This document shows positions 43,451-52,305 of a stretch of DNA of 64,000 nucleotides, one piece after another. The notes under the pieces were generated by a model. That model was not told the DNA's origin. It did not search any database and saw only the letters and a list, made by a program, of their open reading frames with translations. Location: NCBI RefSeq assembly GCF_006715225.1, contig NZ_VFMU01000001.1, positions 4,030,001 to 4,094,000 of the forward strand. Direction: 5' to 3'. The position numbers were made by a program, and so were the translations under genes. Positions within the stretch are counted from its first letter, which is position 1; each line of letters starts with the position of its first letter. Source of the DNA: Arthrobacter sp. SLBN-112. Lineage in GTDB: Bacteria > Actinomycetota > Actinomycetes > Actinomycetales > Micrococcaceae.

Positions 43451-44413
43451 CTACTTAACGATGCCCTTGTCCTTCAGCCAAGCGGTTGCCGCCGCCTTGG
43501 CGTCCTGCTTCTGGCTGCCGCTGACAGCCCGGTTGAGGTTGATCAGGTCATCGGTGGTCAGTGTGCTGGACACGGAGTTCAGCGCCTGCTTGGCCTTGTC
43601 CGTCATCTTCGCCTTGTTGTACAGCGGGAGGACCTGCTGGGCGATGAAGTTGTTCTTCGGATCCTCCAGCACCACCAGGTCGTTGTCCGCGATGGAAGGT
43701 GTGGTGGTGTAGATATCGGCCACCTGCACCTGGTCCTCGAGCAGCGCCTTGAGCGTCACCGGACCGCCGCCGTCGCTGAATGGCTCCAGCTTCTTGGGGA
43801 CGCAGTTGTAGTTCTTCTTCAATCCGGGCAGGCCGTAGGCGCGCTCCGCGAACGTGGCCGGGGCCCCCACCACGATCTCGCTGCAGACCTTGGCGAGGTC
43901 CTCGATGGACTTCAACTGGTACTTCTCGGCGGTTGCCTTGGTGACAACCATGGCGTCCTTGTCCTCGGCCTTGGACACGTCCAGCACGCCCAGGCTGTCC
44001 GGCAGTTTGCCGGGCAGCGCCTTGGCGATATCGGCGGCGGAGACTTCCTTGGCTTCCTTGTCTACGTACAGCAGAAGGTTGCCGCTGTAATCCGGCACCA
44101 CGTCAACGGACCCGTCCTGGACCGCCTTGAAGTAGACCTCACGGGAGCCGATGTTCGGTTTGGTGGTGGCGGTGATGCCATTGGCGTTCAAGGCACCGGC
44201 GTACAGCTCGGCGATGATCTGGCTCTCCGGGAAGTCGGCGGAACCCACCACCAGCGATGTTGCTCCGCCCGATGCGCCGCCAGTGGCAGCGGGCGACTTG
44301 CTCAGCGGGTCGGACGAACCACCGCAGGCGGACAGGGTGATCGCCAGGCCAAGCCCGGCGGCCAGGCCGCTGAACGCCCGCCTGCCAAGGCGCTGGGGAC
44401 GGCTATCTTTCAT
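43451..44413 (-). CDS. opuCC: Osmoprotectant-binding lipoprotein
   Basis: The 320-residue OpuAC/ProX-family binding protein has lipobox LSAC and VGSADFPESQIIAELYAGAL, typical of glycine-betaine/choline receptors. VVPDYSGNLLLYV and YTTTPSIADNDLVVLEDPKN follow. It captures quaternary-amine osmoprotectants outside the membrane. It is the last gene of an operon ordered ATPase, permease, permease, receptor, with 4-base overlap to the permease before it. Confidence 0.88.
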   Translation of the reverse strand: MKDSRPQRLGRRAFSGLAAGLGLAITLSACGGSSDPLSKSPAATGGASGGATSLVVGSADFPESQIIAELYAGALNANGITATTKPNIGSREVYFKAVQDGSVDVVPDYSGNLLLYVDKEAKEVSAADIAKALPGKLPDSLGVLDVSKAEDKDAMVVTKATAEKYQLKSIEDLAKVCSEIVVGAPATFAERAYGLPGLKKNYNCVPKKLEPFSDGGGPVTLKALLEDQVQVADIYTTTPSIADNDLVVLEDPKNNFIAQQVLPLYNKAKMTDKAKQALNSVSSTLTTDDLINLNRAVSGSQKQDAKAAATAWLKDKGIVK

Positions 44414-45156
44414 GACTTACCTCCTTGTACAACAGTCTCCGCAACAACGGGGTCTGTGAGATCAACCGCAGCCTCCTGGCTGCGGTAGGACAACTTCAAG
44501 GCGCCCTGGGTCAGGAACAGCCTCTGGAACAGGGACAGGACGAGGTCGACGGCAATTGCCAGCACTGCGATGAGGAGGGAACCTCCCAGCATTTGGGGGA
44601 AGTCGCTCAGGACAAGGCCGTCGAAGAGATAGCGGCCCAGGCCGCCGAGATTGATGTAGGCGACGACGGAGACGGTGGCGATCACCTGCAGCACGCCGGT
44701 CCGGAACCCGCCGAACATGACGGTGAGTGCGTTGGGCAGCTCGGCCCGGAACAGGACCTGCAGTTCAGTCATCCCCATGGCCCGCGCCGCGTCCACCACG
44801 TTCCGGTCCACGCTGGAGATGCCGGCGTACGTTCCGGCCAGCAGCGGGGGCACGGTGAGGATCACCAGCGCCCAGATGGGCGGCATCAGCCCGATGCCGG
44901 CGAGCAGCACGAACAGGATGAGCAGGCCGAGGGTGGGCAGGGCACGCAAGGCTCCGGCCAACGCGACGACGGCCACCCGGCCCCTGCCGGTATGTCCGAC
45001 AAACAGCCCCACCGGGACGGCGATGGCAATGGCGATCAGCATCACCAGCCCGGTGTACTGCAGGTGCTCCCCCAGCCGGGCGGGGATGCCCATGCTTCCG
45101 GACCAGTGCAGCGGGTCGGCGAGCCAGGCGAAGGTATCGGAAAAGACGTTGCTCAC
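44410..45156 (-). CDS. opuCD: Osmoprotectant ABC transporter permease
   Basis: The 248-residue permease has about six membrane helices and the EAA region DAARAMGMTELQVLFRAELPNALTVMFGGFRTG, as in OpuC/ProW permeases. It overlaps neighbouring genes by 4 bases on both sides, which suggests strict co-translation. It forms the channel with the other permease. Confidence 0.88.
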   Translation of the reverse strand: MSNVFSDTFAWLADPLHWSGSMGIPARLGEHLQYTGLVMLIAIAIAVPVGLFVGHTGRGRVAVVALAGALRALPTLGLLILFVLLAGIGLMPPIWALVILTVPPLLAGTYAGISSVDRNVVDAARAMGMTELQVLFRAELPNALTVMFGGFRTGVLQVIATVSVVAYINLGGLGRYLFDGLVLSDFPQMLGGSLLIAVLAIAVDLVLSLFQRLFLTQGALKLSYRSQEAAVDLTDPVVAETVVQGGKS

Positions 45157-45869
45157 GCTGTTTCTCCCGCCATGGTCGTCGCGGGTTTCGCAGCGGCCGG
45201 GTCACCGTTGTCCCCATGCCCGAGGTCCCGTCGCGTTCCCGCCCGTTCCCACGGGGTGAGGATTCGTTCCAGCAGCACGAGGACAGCATCCATCACCAGC
45301 GCGAGGACCAGGATGGCGACGATCCCCACCACCACCTCGGTGACGAAGTCACGCTGGAGTCCATCGGTGAAGAGCATGCCCAGGTTGCCCACACCCAGCA
45401 GGGCCGCGACGCTGACCAGGGAGATGTTGCTGACGGACACCACGCGCAGCCCGGCAAACATGACCGGCAGGGACAGTGGCAGGTCAACCTGAAGGAACCG
45501 GGCCAGAGGCTTGAACCCCATGGCCTGCGCGGCCTGGCTGACGTCCGCGTCGACGGAATCGAAGGCATCCAGGGCGGCCCGGACCAGCAGTGCCACCGCG
45601 TAGATGGTCAGCGCCACCACCACGTTGAGTGGATCCAGGATCCGCGTGCCCAGGATGGTGGGCAGGATGATGAACAGGGCCAGGGAGGGAATGGTGTAGA
45701 GGAGTGAGGAGGCCGTCAGCACCAGGGAGCGGAGGGCCCTGTTCTTCCGTGCCAACTGCGCCAGCGGGATGGAAATCAGCAAGCCAAGGACCATGGGAAT
45801 GAGCGCCAGCACCAGGTGCTGGCCGCCGCGTTCCAGGATCATGCCGGTGTTGGCCAGGAACCATTCCAT
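45153..45869 (-). CDS. opuCB: Osmoprotectant ABC transporter permease
   Basis: The 238-residue permease has about five to six helices, ARKNRALRSLVLTASSLLYTIPSLALF near the N-terminus and the EAA region DVSQAAQAMGFKPLARFLQVDLPLSLPV. It shares one base with the stop of the ATPase gene (TGATG). It forms the pore together with OpuCD. Confidence 0.88.
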   Translation of the reverse strand: MEWFLANTGMILERGGQHLVLALIPMVLGLLISIPLAQLARKNRALRSLVLTASSLLYTIPSLALFIILPTILGTRILDPLNVVVALTIYAVALLVRAALDAFDSVDADVSQAAQAMGFKPLARFLQVDLPLSLPVMFAGLRVVSVSNISLVSVAALLGVGNLGMLFTDGLQRDFVTEVVVGIVAILVLALVMDAVLVLLERILTPWERAGTRRDLGHGDNGDPAAAKPATTMAGETA

Positions 45870-46969
45870 CAGAGGGCAGCCTGCCGCACCTGGCGCGCTT
45901 CTTCGATCAGTGCCAGGACCTCACCGCCGCGGACCACGCCCAGGACCCTGCCGTCGGAATCCACGGCAACACCAAGGCCCGACGGCGAGGAAAGGGCCGC
46001 GTCCAATGCCCGCCGCAGGCTCTCCCCGGGACGGAACAGCGACCCGCCCGGAACGAGTTCGGTTTCGGTGCCCGGCGCGGACCATCCCAGGGGGTGCTTG
46101 TCAGCGTCCACCACCAACTGCCAGTCACCCGCAGCGCCGGAGTCCGACTCATAACCTGACGGGGAGCGGACAATCGTGGGTACGGGATGGATCGCCACGC
46201 CGTCGGACGGAGTGAAGCCCAAGTGCCGGAAGCCGCGGTCCCGCCCCACAAAGGACGCGACGAAATTGTTGGCCGGTGCCCGCAGGATTTCCTCCGGGGT
46301 GGCATATTGGGCAAGCTTCCCGCCAGTGGCGAAGACGGCCACTTTGTCGCCGAGGATGGTGGCCTCGTCAATGTCATGGGTCACGAACACAATGGTCTTG
46401 GCCAGGTCCTTCTGCAGGCGCAGCAGTTCCTGCTGCAGTTCGTCGCGGACAACGGGGTCCACCGCGCTGAAGGGTTCATCCATGAGCAGGATGGGCGGGT
46501 CGGCGGCGAGCGCGCGTGCCACGCCAACGCGCTGCTGCTGGCCGCCGGAGAGCTGGGATGGGTACCGCTCGCCCAGGGAGTGCGCCAGGCCCACCACGTC
46601 CAGGAGCTCCTCCGCGCGCCTGCGGGCGTCGGCTTTGGAGACGCCGTTCAGCCGCGGAACGGTGGCGATGTTGTCCAGGACGGAGCGGTGCGGCAGCAGT
46701 CCCGCCGACTGCATCACATAGCCCATGGACCGGCGCAGTTCCGCCGCCGGCACAGTGGTGACATCCCGGCCGTCCACGGTGATGGTCCCGGAGGTGGGTT
46801 CCACCATGCGGTTGATCATCCGCAGGGACGTTGTTTTACCGCAGCCGGAGGGTCCCACGAAGACCGTGACGGCGCCTTTTGCGATGGACATGGTCAGGCC
46901 GTCCACCGCAGGCTGGCCGCCAGGATACTGCTTCGTAACGCTCTGGAACTCGATCATCGCCTGGTCCAT
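45869..46969 (-). CDS. opuCA: Osmoprotectant ABC transporter ATPase with CBS-like tail
   Basis: The 366-residue ATPase has Walker A GPSGCGKTT, signature [16 protein letters not shown], Walker B ILLMDEPFSAVD and FVTHDIDEA. The C-terminal 120 residues look like a pair of CBS motifs, which in OpuA-type systems sense ionic strength. It drives uptake of compatible solutes. MIEFQSV at 46957 is an alternative start. It is the first gene of the operon; no strong operator was seen upstream (46970-47162). Confidence 0.88.
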   Translation of the reverse strand: MDQAMIEFQSVTKQYPGGQPAVDGLTMSIAKGAVTVFVGPSGCGKTTSLRMINRMVEPTSGTITVDGRDVTTVPAAELRRSMGYVMQSAGLLPHRSVLDNIATVPRLNGVSKADARRRAEELLDVVGLAHSLGERYPSQLSGGQQQRVGVARALAADPPILLMDEPFSAVDPVVRDELQQELLRLQKDLAKTIVFVTHDIDEATILGDKVAVFATGGKLAQYATPEEILRAPANNFVASFVGRDRGFRHLGFTPSDGVAIHPVPTIVRSPSGYESDSGAAGDWQLVVDADKHPLGWSAPGTETELVPGGSLFRPGESLRRALDAALSSPSGLGVAVDSDGRVLGVVRGGEVLALIEEARQVRQAAL

Positions 46970-47162
46970 GGTGCGGACTTACCTGTTCTCTTGGACGGGC
47001 TGTTGTCAGCACCGCGACATTGCCATCAGCACACTGATAGTTACGGTAACCCAAACGGGGGCAGGCTTCAGCAGGTGAAGCCCTAATCCACGCAAAGGAA
47101 TCCCTACTGTGACCATTCGGTACCCATGTGCGTGCGGATGGGTAGCCGATGCCGGGCAGGCC

Positions 47163-47168
47163 TAAAGT
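47163..47168 (+). promoter_or_regulatory. Leaderless -10 box TAAAGT
   Basis: TAAAGT ends 6 bases before the GTG at 47175 of the pirin gene. Confidence 0.45.
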
Positions 47169-47174
47169 GGAGGC

Positions 47175-48191
47175 GTGACCAACTTGGAAGTTTCACCGCA
47201 GCAGGAAGTTTGTCCGCCCGCCCCTGCCGGCGGGACGTCCGGTCCCTGCCTCCAGCTGTGGCCTGAGCGCGAGGTGCCGCTGGGCGGGGTCCGCGCCATG
47301 AACGTCAAGCGCACCCTGCCCCAGCGCGGACTGCCCACGATCGGGGCCTGGTGCTTCCTGGACAGTTTTGGACCGGACCGCACGGCCATGTCCGTCCTCC
47401 CCCATCCCCATATCGGGCTGCAGACGGTGACTTGGCCGCTGGCGGGGCACATCCGCCACCGGGACAGCGTAGGCAGCGACGTGGTGGTGCGTCCCGGAGA
47501 GCTGAACATCATGACTGCAGGGCACGGGGTGTCGCACTCAGAGTTCGCGGTGCTTCCCGGCGGCGGGGAGCCGCCGTTGCAGCGGGGCCTGCAGCTGTGG
47601 GTTGCCCTTCCTGACGGCGACCGGCACCGGGAGCCGGCATTTGAACAGCACCGGGAGCTGCCGCGCGCCGCCGGCCACGGCTTCACGGCCACCGTCATGG
47701 TGGGGGAACTTGCAGGCGTGGTGTCCCCCGCAACAATGTTTTCGCCGATTGTTGGCGCGGAGGTTTCCTGCGAAGGGGATGCAGTGCTGCCGCTGACCCC
47801 CGGCTTTGAGCATGGCATCCTGGTGCTCGACGGCGGCCTGGCGGTGGACGGGCAGGACCTGCCGGCGGGTCCGCTGGGCTACTTGGGCACCGGCCGCAGC
47901 GAACTCCGGGTGGAGGCCCGCCCGGGCACGCGGTTCCTGCTGATTGGCGGTGAGCCGTTCGGTGAGGAACTGCTCATGTGGTGGAACTTCGTGGGCCGCA
48001 CGCATGAGGAAGTGGAACAGGCCCGGGAGGATTGGGAGGCGCAGGCCGGGCTGCCGGACGCCGAAACGGCGGCCGCCCGCTACGGCCTGGTGCCCGGCCA
48101 CGGTCCGGATGCCGGGGCCGAGGCCGGCAGAATTCCCGCTCCCCCGCTCCCCGGCGTCCGGTTAACCCCGCGAAAGCGCGCCGTCGATTAA
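47175..48191 (+). CDS. Pirin-family protein
   Basis: The 338-residue bicupin protein has the pirin metal-site motifs HPHIGLQTVTW (about 75-85) and MTAGHGVSHSE (about 114-124). A C-terminal cupin includes RFLLIGGEPFGEE and WWNFVGRTHEEVEQAREDWE. Pirins bind iron; some have quercetinase activity and others regulate enzymes, so the function here is open. The GTG at 47175 fits a leaderless -10 box. It is monocistronic. Confidence 0.9.
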   Translation: MTNLEVSPQQEVCPPAPAGGTSGPCLQLWPEREVPLGGVRAMNVKRTLPQRGLPTIGAWCFLDSFGPDRTAMSVLPHPHIGLQTVTWPLAGHIRHRDSVGSDVVVRPGELNIMTAGHGVSHSEFAVLPGGGEPPLQRGLQLWVALPDGDRHREPAFEQHRELPRAAGHGFTATVMVGELAGVVSPATMFSPIVGAEVSCEGDAVLPLTPGFEHGILVLDGGLAVDGQDLPAGPLGYLGTGRSELRVEARPGTRFLLIGGEPFGEELLMWWNFVGRTHEEVEQAREDWEAQAGLPDAETAAARYGLVPGHGPDAGAEAGRIPAPPLPGVRLTPRKRAVD

Positions 48192-48261
48192 CTAACCTGC
48201 CGGCTGACCAGCGCGTCGGCCAGCCCGCTGCCGGAAGCCGCGCCCATTCGCCTGCTGGCTG

Positions 48262-49212
48262 TCAGGCAGGCTCTGTCAGGAGCTGCAGGACACCGAACAC
48301 AGGTTCCTGGTCCAGGACCCTTACGTCCGTGATCCCGCCTGCTTCAAGGTTCCGGCGGAAGGACTCCTGCAGCGGTGCCACATTCATGCCCAGCCCGCCG
48401 CCCAGGATCACGGGGCCCTGGATCTTCAGCTGGCCCAGCACCTGTCCGGCCAGAGCAGCAAGGTCCCGGCCGGCCTGGTCCAGCAGGTCTGCGCTGTCCT
48501 GGTGCCCGGCAGAGGCCGCCTCCACAACGTGCCTGGCCTGCTGCGCCCAGAAGCGCCGCCCCGTGTCCGGGGAGTGGAACAGGGAGATCAGCTTGTTGGG
48601 GTGGTCAAGTCCGCAGGATGCCAGGAGGGATGCCGTGAGCTGGTCAATCGGGAGGCCCTGGTTCATCCTCCGCAGGCTGTGCCGTACCGCTTCCCTGCCC
48701 AGCCAATAACCGCTGCCTTCATCCCCCAGCAGGTAGCCCCATCCGCCTGCCCTGGCCTCGCCGCCGTCGGCGTTGCGTCCCCAGGCGGCCGAGCCGGTGC
48801 CGGCAATGACCGCCACTCCTGTGTTGGCACGTCCCGCGGCCAGCAGCAGGCGGGAGTCGTGGACAACGGTGATGCGGGCCTCCGGGGCCAGCGGCTGGAT
48901 CAGGGCAGCCAGGGCGGCGGCGTCGTCGTCCGTGTCGATGCCGCCGGAGCCCGCGTAGACCCGGTCCACGCGCCCGCCGCCGATCCTGCCGAAAAGCTCC
49001 GCCAAGTTGCGCGCTGCCTGGTCGCGGCTGACGTTCTGGACATTGGAGCTTCCCGCAGAATCGTCAGCGACGGGGACTCCGTCCTCAAAGCGGACGCCGT
49101 GCGTCTTGGTGCCGCCAATGTCCAGCCCGATCGTCACGCCATGCAGTGGAGTGTCCGGCGAGCCCGCGGCGTGCTGAACAGGAGGGGTGGAGGGGTTCTG
49201 GGTGTTCGTCAC
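48262..49212 (-). CDS. BadF/BadG-type N-acetylglucosamine kinase-like protein
   Basis: The 316-residue ASKHA-fold kinase has the phosphate-1 motif GLDIGGTKTHGVRF (about 27-40). AVIAGTGSAAWG, GGWGYLLGDEGSGYWLG and the C-terminal adenosine motif VILGGGLG follow. The pattern is that of N-acetylglucosamine kinases of the BadF/BadG group. The GTG at 49212 gives MTNTQNPSTPP and follows TACCCT by 6 bases; longer frames upstream look spurious. Substrate is inferred. Confidence 0.82.
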   Translation of the reverse strand: MTNTQNPSTPPVQHAAGSPDTPLHGVTIGLDIGGTKTHGVRFEDGVPVADDSAGSSNVQNVSRDQAARNLAELFGRIGGGRVDRVYAGSGGIDTDDDAAALAALIQPLAPEARITVVHDSRLLLAAGRANTGVAVIAGTGSAAWGRNADGGEARAGGWGYLLGDEGSGYWLGREAVRHSLRRMNQGLPIDQLTASLLASCGLDHPNKLISLFHSPDTGRRFWAQQARHVVEAASAGHQDSADLLDQAGRDLAALAGQVLGQLKIQGPVILGGGLGMNVAPLQESFRRNLEAGGITDVRVLDQEPVFGVLQLLTEPA

Positions 49213-49218
49213 GTCACA

Positions 49219-49224
49219 AGGGTA
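49219..49224 (-). promoter_or_regulatory. Leaderless -10 box TACCCT
   Basis: TACCCT on the minus strand lies 6 bases before the GTG at 49212 of the kinase gene. Confidence 0.4.
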
Positions 49225-49306
49225 CTTGCGCCCCATGGCTTGGGGTGCAGCACATACCCTTCGTGACGGCCGGGCCATCGCCGGGGGTCGAGGGATGATG
49301 TCCCGC

Positions 49307-50281
49307 TCAGCTTCCCACCCTGGTCACCAGCCCGGCCAACAACCCGGGCCCTTCGGCCACCACCAGTTCGCGGAAGAGCCTGGCCGGAACGGGTTCGGTT
49401 CCGGGTTTGCGTCGCCGCCAGCTGACTCCGACTTCCCGGAAGGCGAGCGCGGAGTCCAGCGGCACTTCGACCCAGCCCAGGTCTCCTGTCTCCGGGCGCA
49501 GGGTCCTGCCGGGGGCATCTCCGCCAGGCGGCAGGATGCTCACGCCCAGGCCGGCCGAGACCAGCCCGCGGACAGTGTGCGAATCCTGGCTTTCGAACGC
49601 GATCCGTGGCCGGTAGCCTGCTTCCCGGAACAGCGCGTCGGTCAGCGAACGCAGTCCGTATCCGGGGCCCAGCGCGACGAACGGTTCCGTCCTGATATCG
49701 GCCAGCCGCGCACTGCGCTGCCCGGCCAGGGGGTGGGCGTGATGCACCACCAGCCGGAGCGGCTCCCGGTACAGCGGCGCGGAATCGAGGTTTTTTCCTG
49801 CCTGCGCCACGGGAGCGGTGAGGGCCAGGTCCGCTTCCCCCGACGACAGCTCGTCAAGGCACGCGCTCCGGGCACCCTGGCTGAGCCGGAACCCGGTCCC
49901 GGGATGCCGGGCACGGAAGGCGCTGATCAGCAGCGGCAGGGTGGCTTCGCCGAAGGTGTGCTGGAAAGACACGGACACAATGCCCCTGACCACCTGTGAC
50001 TCATTCCGGACCAGGTCCAGGCCGGCCTGGAACTCCGCGAGCGCCTGCTCGATGTAGGGCAACAGCGTGCGGGCTGCGGGCGTCAGGCGGACGCCGCGGC
50101 CGTCCCGGACCAGGAGTTCGGTGCCGACGGCGGCGCTGGCCCTGGCCACTGCCCTGCTCACCGTTGATTGGGGTACTCCGAGGAGCTCCGCCGTCTCGGT
50201 CACGTGTTCAGTCCGGCCCAGTTCGGCGAGTACGGGCATGAGGGGCAGCAGCTGCGCCAACTGTTTCCGGTCCGGTTCCAT
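49307..50281 (-). CDS. LysR-family transcriptional regulator
   Basis: The 324-residue regulator has an N-terminal winged helix (about 10-65) with LPVLAELGRTEHVTETAELLGVPQSTVSRAVARASAAVG and a LysR substrate-binding domain. It is divergent from an MFS transporter gene and probably controls it. The ATG at 50281 gives MEPDRKQ; the adjacent GTG at 50284 is equally possible. The inducer is unknown. Confidence 0.88.
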   Translation of the reverse strand: MEPDRKQLAQLLPLMPVLAELGRTEHVTETAELLGVPQSTVSRAVARASAAVGTELLVRDGRGVRLTPAARTLLPYIEQALAEFQAGLDLVRNESQVVRGIVSVSFQHTFGEATLPLLISAFRARHPGTGFRLSQGARSACLDELSSGEADLALTAPVAQAGKNLDSAPLYREPLRLVVHHAHPLAGQRSARLADIRTEPFVALGPGYGLRSLTDALFREAGYRPRIAFESQDSHTVRGLVSAGLGVSILPPGGDAPGRTLRPETGDLGWVEVPLDSALAFREVGVSWRRRKPGTEPVPARLFRELVVAEGPGLLAGLVTRVGS

Positions 50282-50347
50282 CACCACTCCCCTGCCTCTC
50301 CGCCGGACGCCTCCGCCGCCCGGAGATCGTTCCGTTATTGCTATCAG

Positions 50348-50384
50348 TGTTTCACGAAACATGCATTGGAGGCATTCATTGCAT
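50348..50384. promoter_or_regulatory. Candidate LysR operator region
   Basis: TGTTTC-AC-GAAACA (50348-50361) is a perfect 6-base inverted repeat. It is followed by ATGCA...TGCAT (50361-50384) with spaced GCATT repeats. Both lie between the divergent LysR and MFS genes, just upstream of the MFS -10 box. Confidence 0.4.
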
Positions 50385-50390
50385 GAGGAC

Positions 50391-50396
50391 TACGCT
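50391..50396 (+). promoter_or_regulatory. Leaderless -10 box TACGCT
   Basis: TACGCT ends 6 bases before the ATG at 50403 of the MFS gene. Confidence 0.45.
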
Positions 50397-50402
50397 GGCT
50401 TG

Positions 50403-51641
50403 ATGCCACAGAACGCGAGCCCTGGCACCCAGGCTTCCCCCGCTTGGAACGGCCATCCCAAGGGGTCCCGGGCCTACGGCCGGATCCTGGCGGGCCTGTC
50501 GTGCGCCGGTGTTGCCACGTTTGCGCAGCTTTACTCCACGCAGGCGGTCCTGCCCCTCCTGGCAGCCGATCTGCAGGTCACCGCCGCCGAGGCTGCCCTC
50601 ACCATCTCCCTGGCCACCGTCGGACTGGCTGCCACCGTCATTCCCTGGTCCTTCCTGGCGGACAGGATCGGGCGCGTGAAGGCAATGATGTGGGGCATCT
50701 CGGCAGCCACCGTCCTGGGACTGCTGGTGCCGATGTCCGCCAACTTCGGCATGCTCCTGGTCCTGCGGCTGCTGGAGGGCATGGCACTGGGCGGCATCCC
50801 CGCCATCGCCATTGCCTACCTCAACGAAGAAGTCAGCAAAGCCCACGCCGCGCTTGCAGCGGGAAGCTATGTTGCCGGCACCACGTTGGGAGGACTGTCC
50901 GGACGGCTTGTCGCCGGCCCGACCGGTGAACTCTGGGGCTGGCGGTTGGCGGCCCTGGCCGTTTCCCTGCTGGCCACCCTTGCCGCCGTCGCTTTCCTGG
51001 TCCTCGTGCCAAAGGCCCGGGGATTCGTCCCGGCCCCGGCAGCCGGCCTCCGCAGCGCCATCCGGACACTCGGCGGACACCTCCGGAACATCCGGCTGCT
51101 GGCCCTGTACGCCCAGGCTTTCCTCATGATGGGCGGATTCGTGGCCGTCTACAACTATCTGGGCTTCCGGCTCTCCGGCGCCCCGTTCGGGCTGCCAGCT
51201 ACCGTGATCAGCCTGATCTTCCTGGCCTATCTGTCCGGCACCTTCTCCTCCCGCTGGGCAGCGGGGATGACTTCCAAATACGGGCGCCGGAACGTCCTGT
51301 TGGGTGGACTGGCGCTCGCTGCCGGCGGGCTCGCCCTGACCCTCACCCCGTTCCTGGTGCTGATCCTCACCGGCCTGGTGGTGTTCACCGGCGGCTTCTT
51401 CGCCGCCCACAGCATCGGGTCCGGCTGGACGGGGGCCATTGCCAGCACTGGCCGTGCCCAGGCGGCATCGCTGTACAACCTGGCCTACTACCTGGGCTCC
51501 AGCCTCCTGGGCTGGGCGGGCGGCCTGGTCTTCCAGGCCTGGGGCTGGAACGCACTCGCCGGGGCCGTGATTATCCTGGCGTGCCTCACGGCCGCAACTG
51601 TCGCCGTCGTGCATTCCCGTCCGGAAACCGCCGCTGGCTGA
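50403..51641 (+). CDS. MFS transporter (YnfM-like)
   Basis: The 412-residue protein has about 12 membrane helices. The loop 2-3 motif SFLADRIGRVKAMMWG (about 85-100) and an early YSTQAVLPLLAADLQV segment are typical of YnfM-type drug/efflux MFS proteins. The ATG at 50403 is supported by the -10 box and by the start of similarity; an open frame extends further upstream but overlaps the divergent LysR gene. The substrate is unknown; it is probably regulated by the neighbouring LysR protein. Confidence 0.86.
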   Translation: MPQNASPGTQASPAWNGHPKGSRAYGRILAGLSCAGVATFAQLYSTQAVLPLLAADLQVTAAEAALTISLATVGLAATVIPWSFLADRIGRVKAMMWGISAATVLGLLVPMSANFGMLLVLRLLEGMALGGIPAIAIAYLNEEVSKAHAALAAGSYVAGTTLGGLSGRLVAGPTGELWGWRLAALAVSLLATLAAVAFLVLVPKARGFVPAPAAGLRSAIRTLGGHLRNIRLLALYAQAFLMMGGFVAVYNYLGFRLSGAPFGLPATVISLIFLAYLSGTFSSRWAAGMTSKYGRRNVLLGGLALAAGGLALTLTPFLVLILTGLVVFTGGFFAAHSIGSGWTGAIASTGRAQAASLYNLAYYLGSSLLGWAGGLVFQAWGWNALAGAVIILACLTAATVAVVHSRPETAAG

Positions 51642-51774
51642 CCCTGCGTCCGAATTAAGCGGCTTCGGCGGCCGCGGGCATGGTGTGGATCTTCGGCAGG
51701 ACGCGGGCCCGTGGTGCTGTTGGCGGAGATACCGCGGTCTAGGATGAACCAAGGACCGTGTGGAAGGAACCGCA

Positions 51775-52278
51775 GTGAGTACGAATGCCAGGAACACCAG
51801 GCCCGGGGCGCACCTGGAGCCGCTGGACGCCATTGACGAGCGCCTCCTGGCGGCCCTCGTGGCAGATGCCCGGATCTCCAACAAGCAGCTCGCCGAAATG
51901 GTGGGGATTGCGCCGTCCACCGCTTTGATGCGCACCCGGGCCCTGTCCGAGCGCGGCATCGTTCAGGGCTATGAGGCAAAGCTGAGCTTGTCTGCCATCG
52001 GCAGGTCGGTGCAGGCCCTGGTGGCCGTACGGCTCCGTGCCCATGACCGGGACCAGATCGACCGCTTCACTGCCCGGGTGCCGCACCTGCCCGCGGTCCT
52101 GTCCACCTTCCACACTTCAGGATCCGTGGACTACCTGCTCCACATCGCCGTCGGAAGCACCGAAGACCTGCGGGACTGGGTCCTGGACAATCTGGCTACC
52201 GACCCTGTGGTGGGCCACACGGAGACCACACTGGTTTTTGAACACATCCAGGGCAACCACGGTCCGCTTCCGGACTAA
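51775..52278 (+). CDS. Lrp/AsnC-family transcriptional regulator
   Basis: The 167-residue regulator has an N-terminal winged helix (LDAIDERLLAALVADARISNKQLAEMVGIAPSTALMRTRAL) and a C-terminal RAM/AsnC ligand domain. The GTG at 51775 follows GGAAGGA by 6 bases. It runs in the same direction as the MFS gene before it (133-base gap) and converges with another MFS gene. The ligand is probably an amino acid. Confidence 0.88.
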   Translation: MSTNARNTRPGAHLEPLDAIDERLLAALVADARISNKQLAEMVGIAPSTALMRTRALSERGIVQGYEAKLSLSAIGRSVQALVAVRLRAHDRDQIDRFTARVPHLPAVLSTFHTSGSVDYLLHIAVGSTEDLRDWVLDNLATDPVVGHTETTLVFEHIQGNHGPLPD

Positions 52279-52305
52279 ACCCTGCCGCCCGGATGGGCGC
52301 CTGCG

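Noticed and set aside
42179..44488. 769-codon open frame on the plus strand
   Set aside because: It spans the antisense of the aminotransferase and osmoprotectant-receptor genes, both clearly real on the minus strand.
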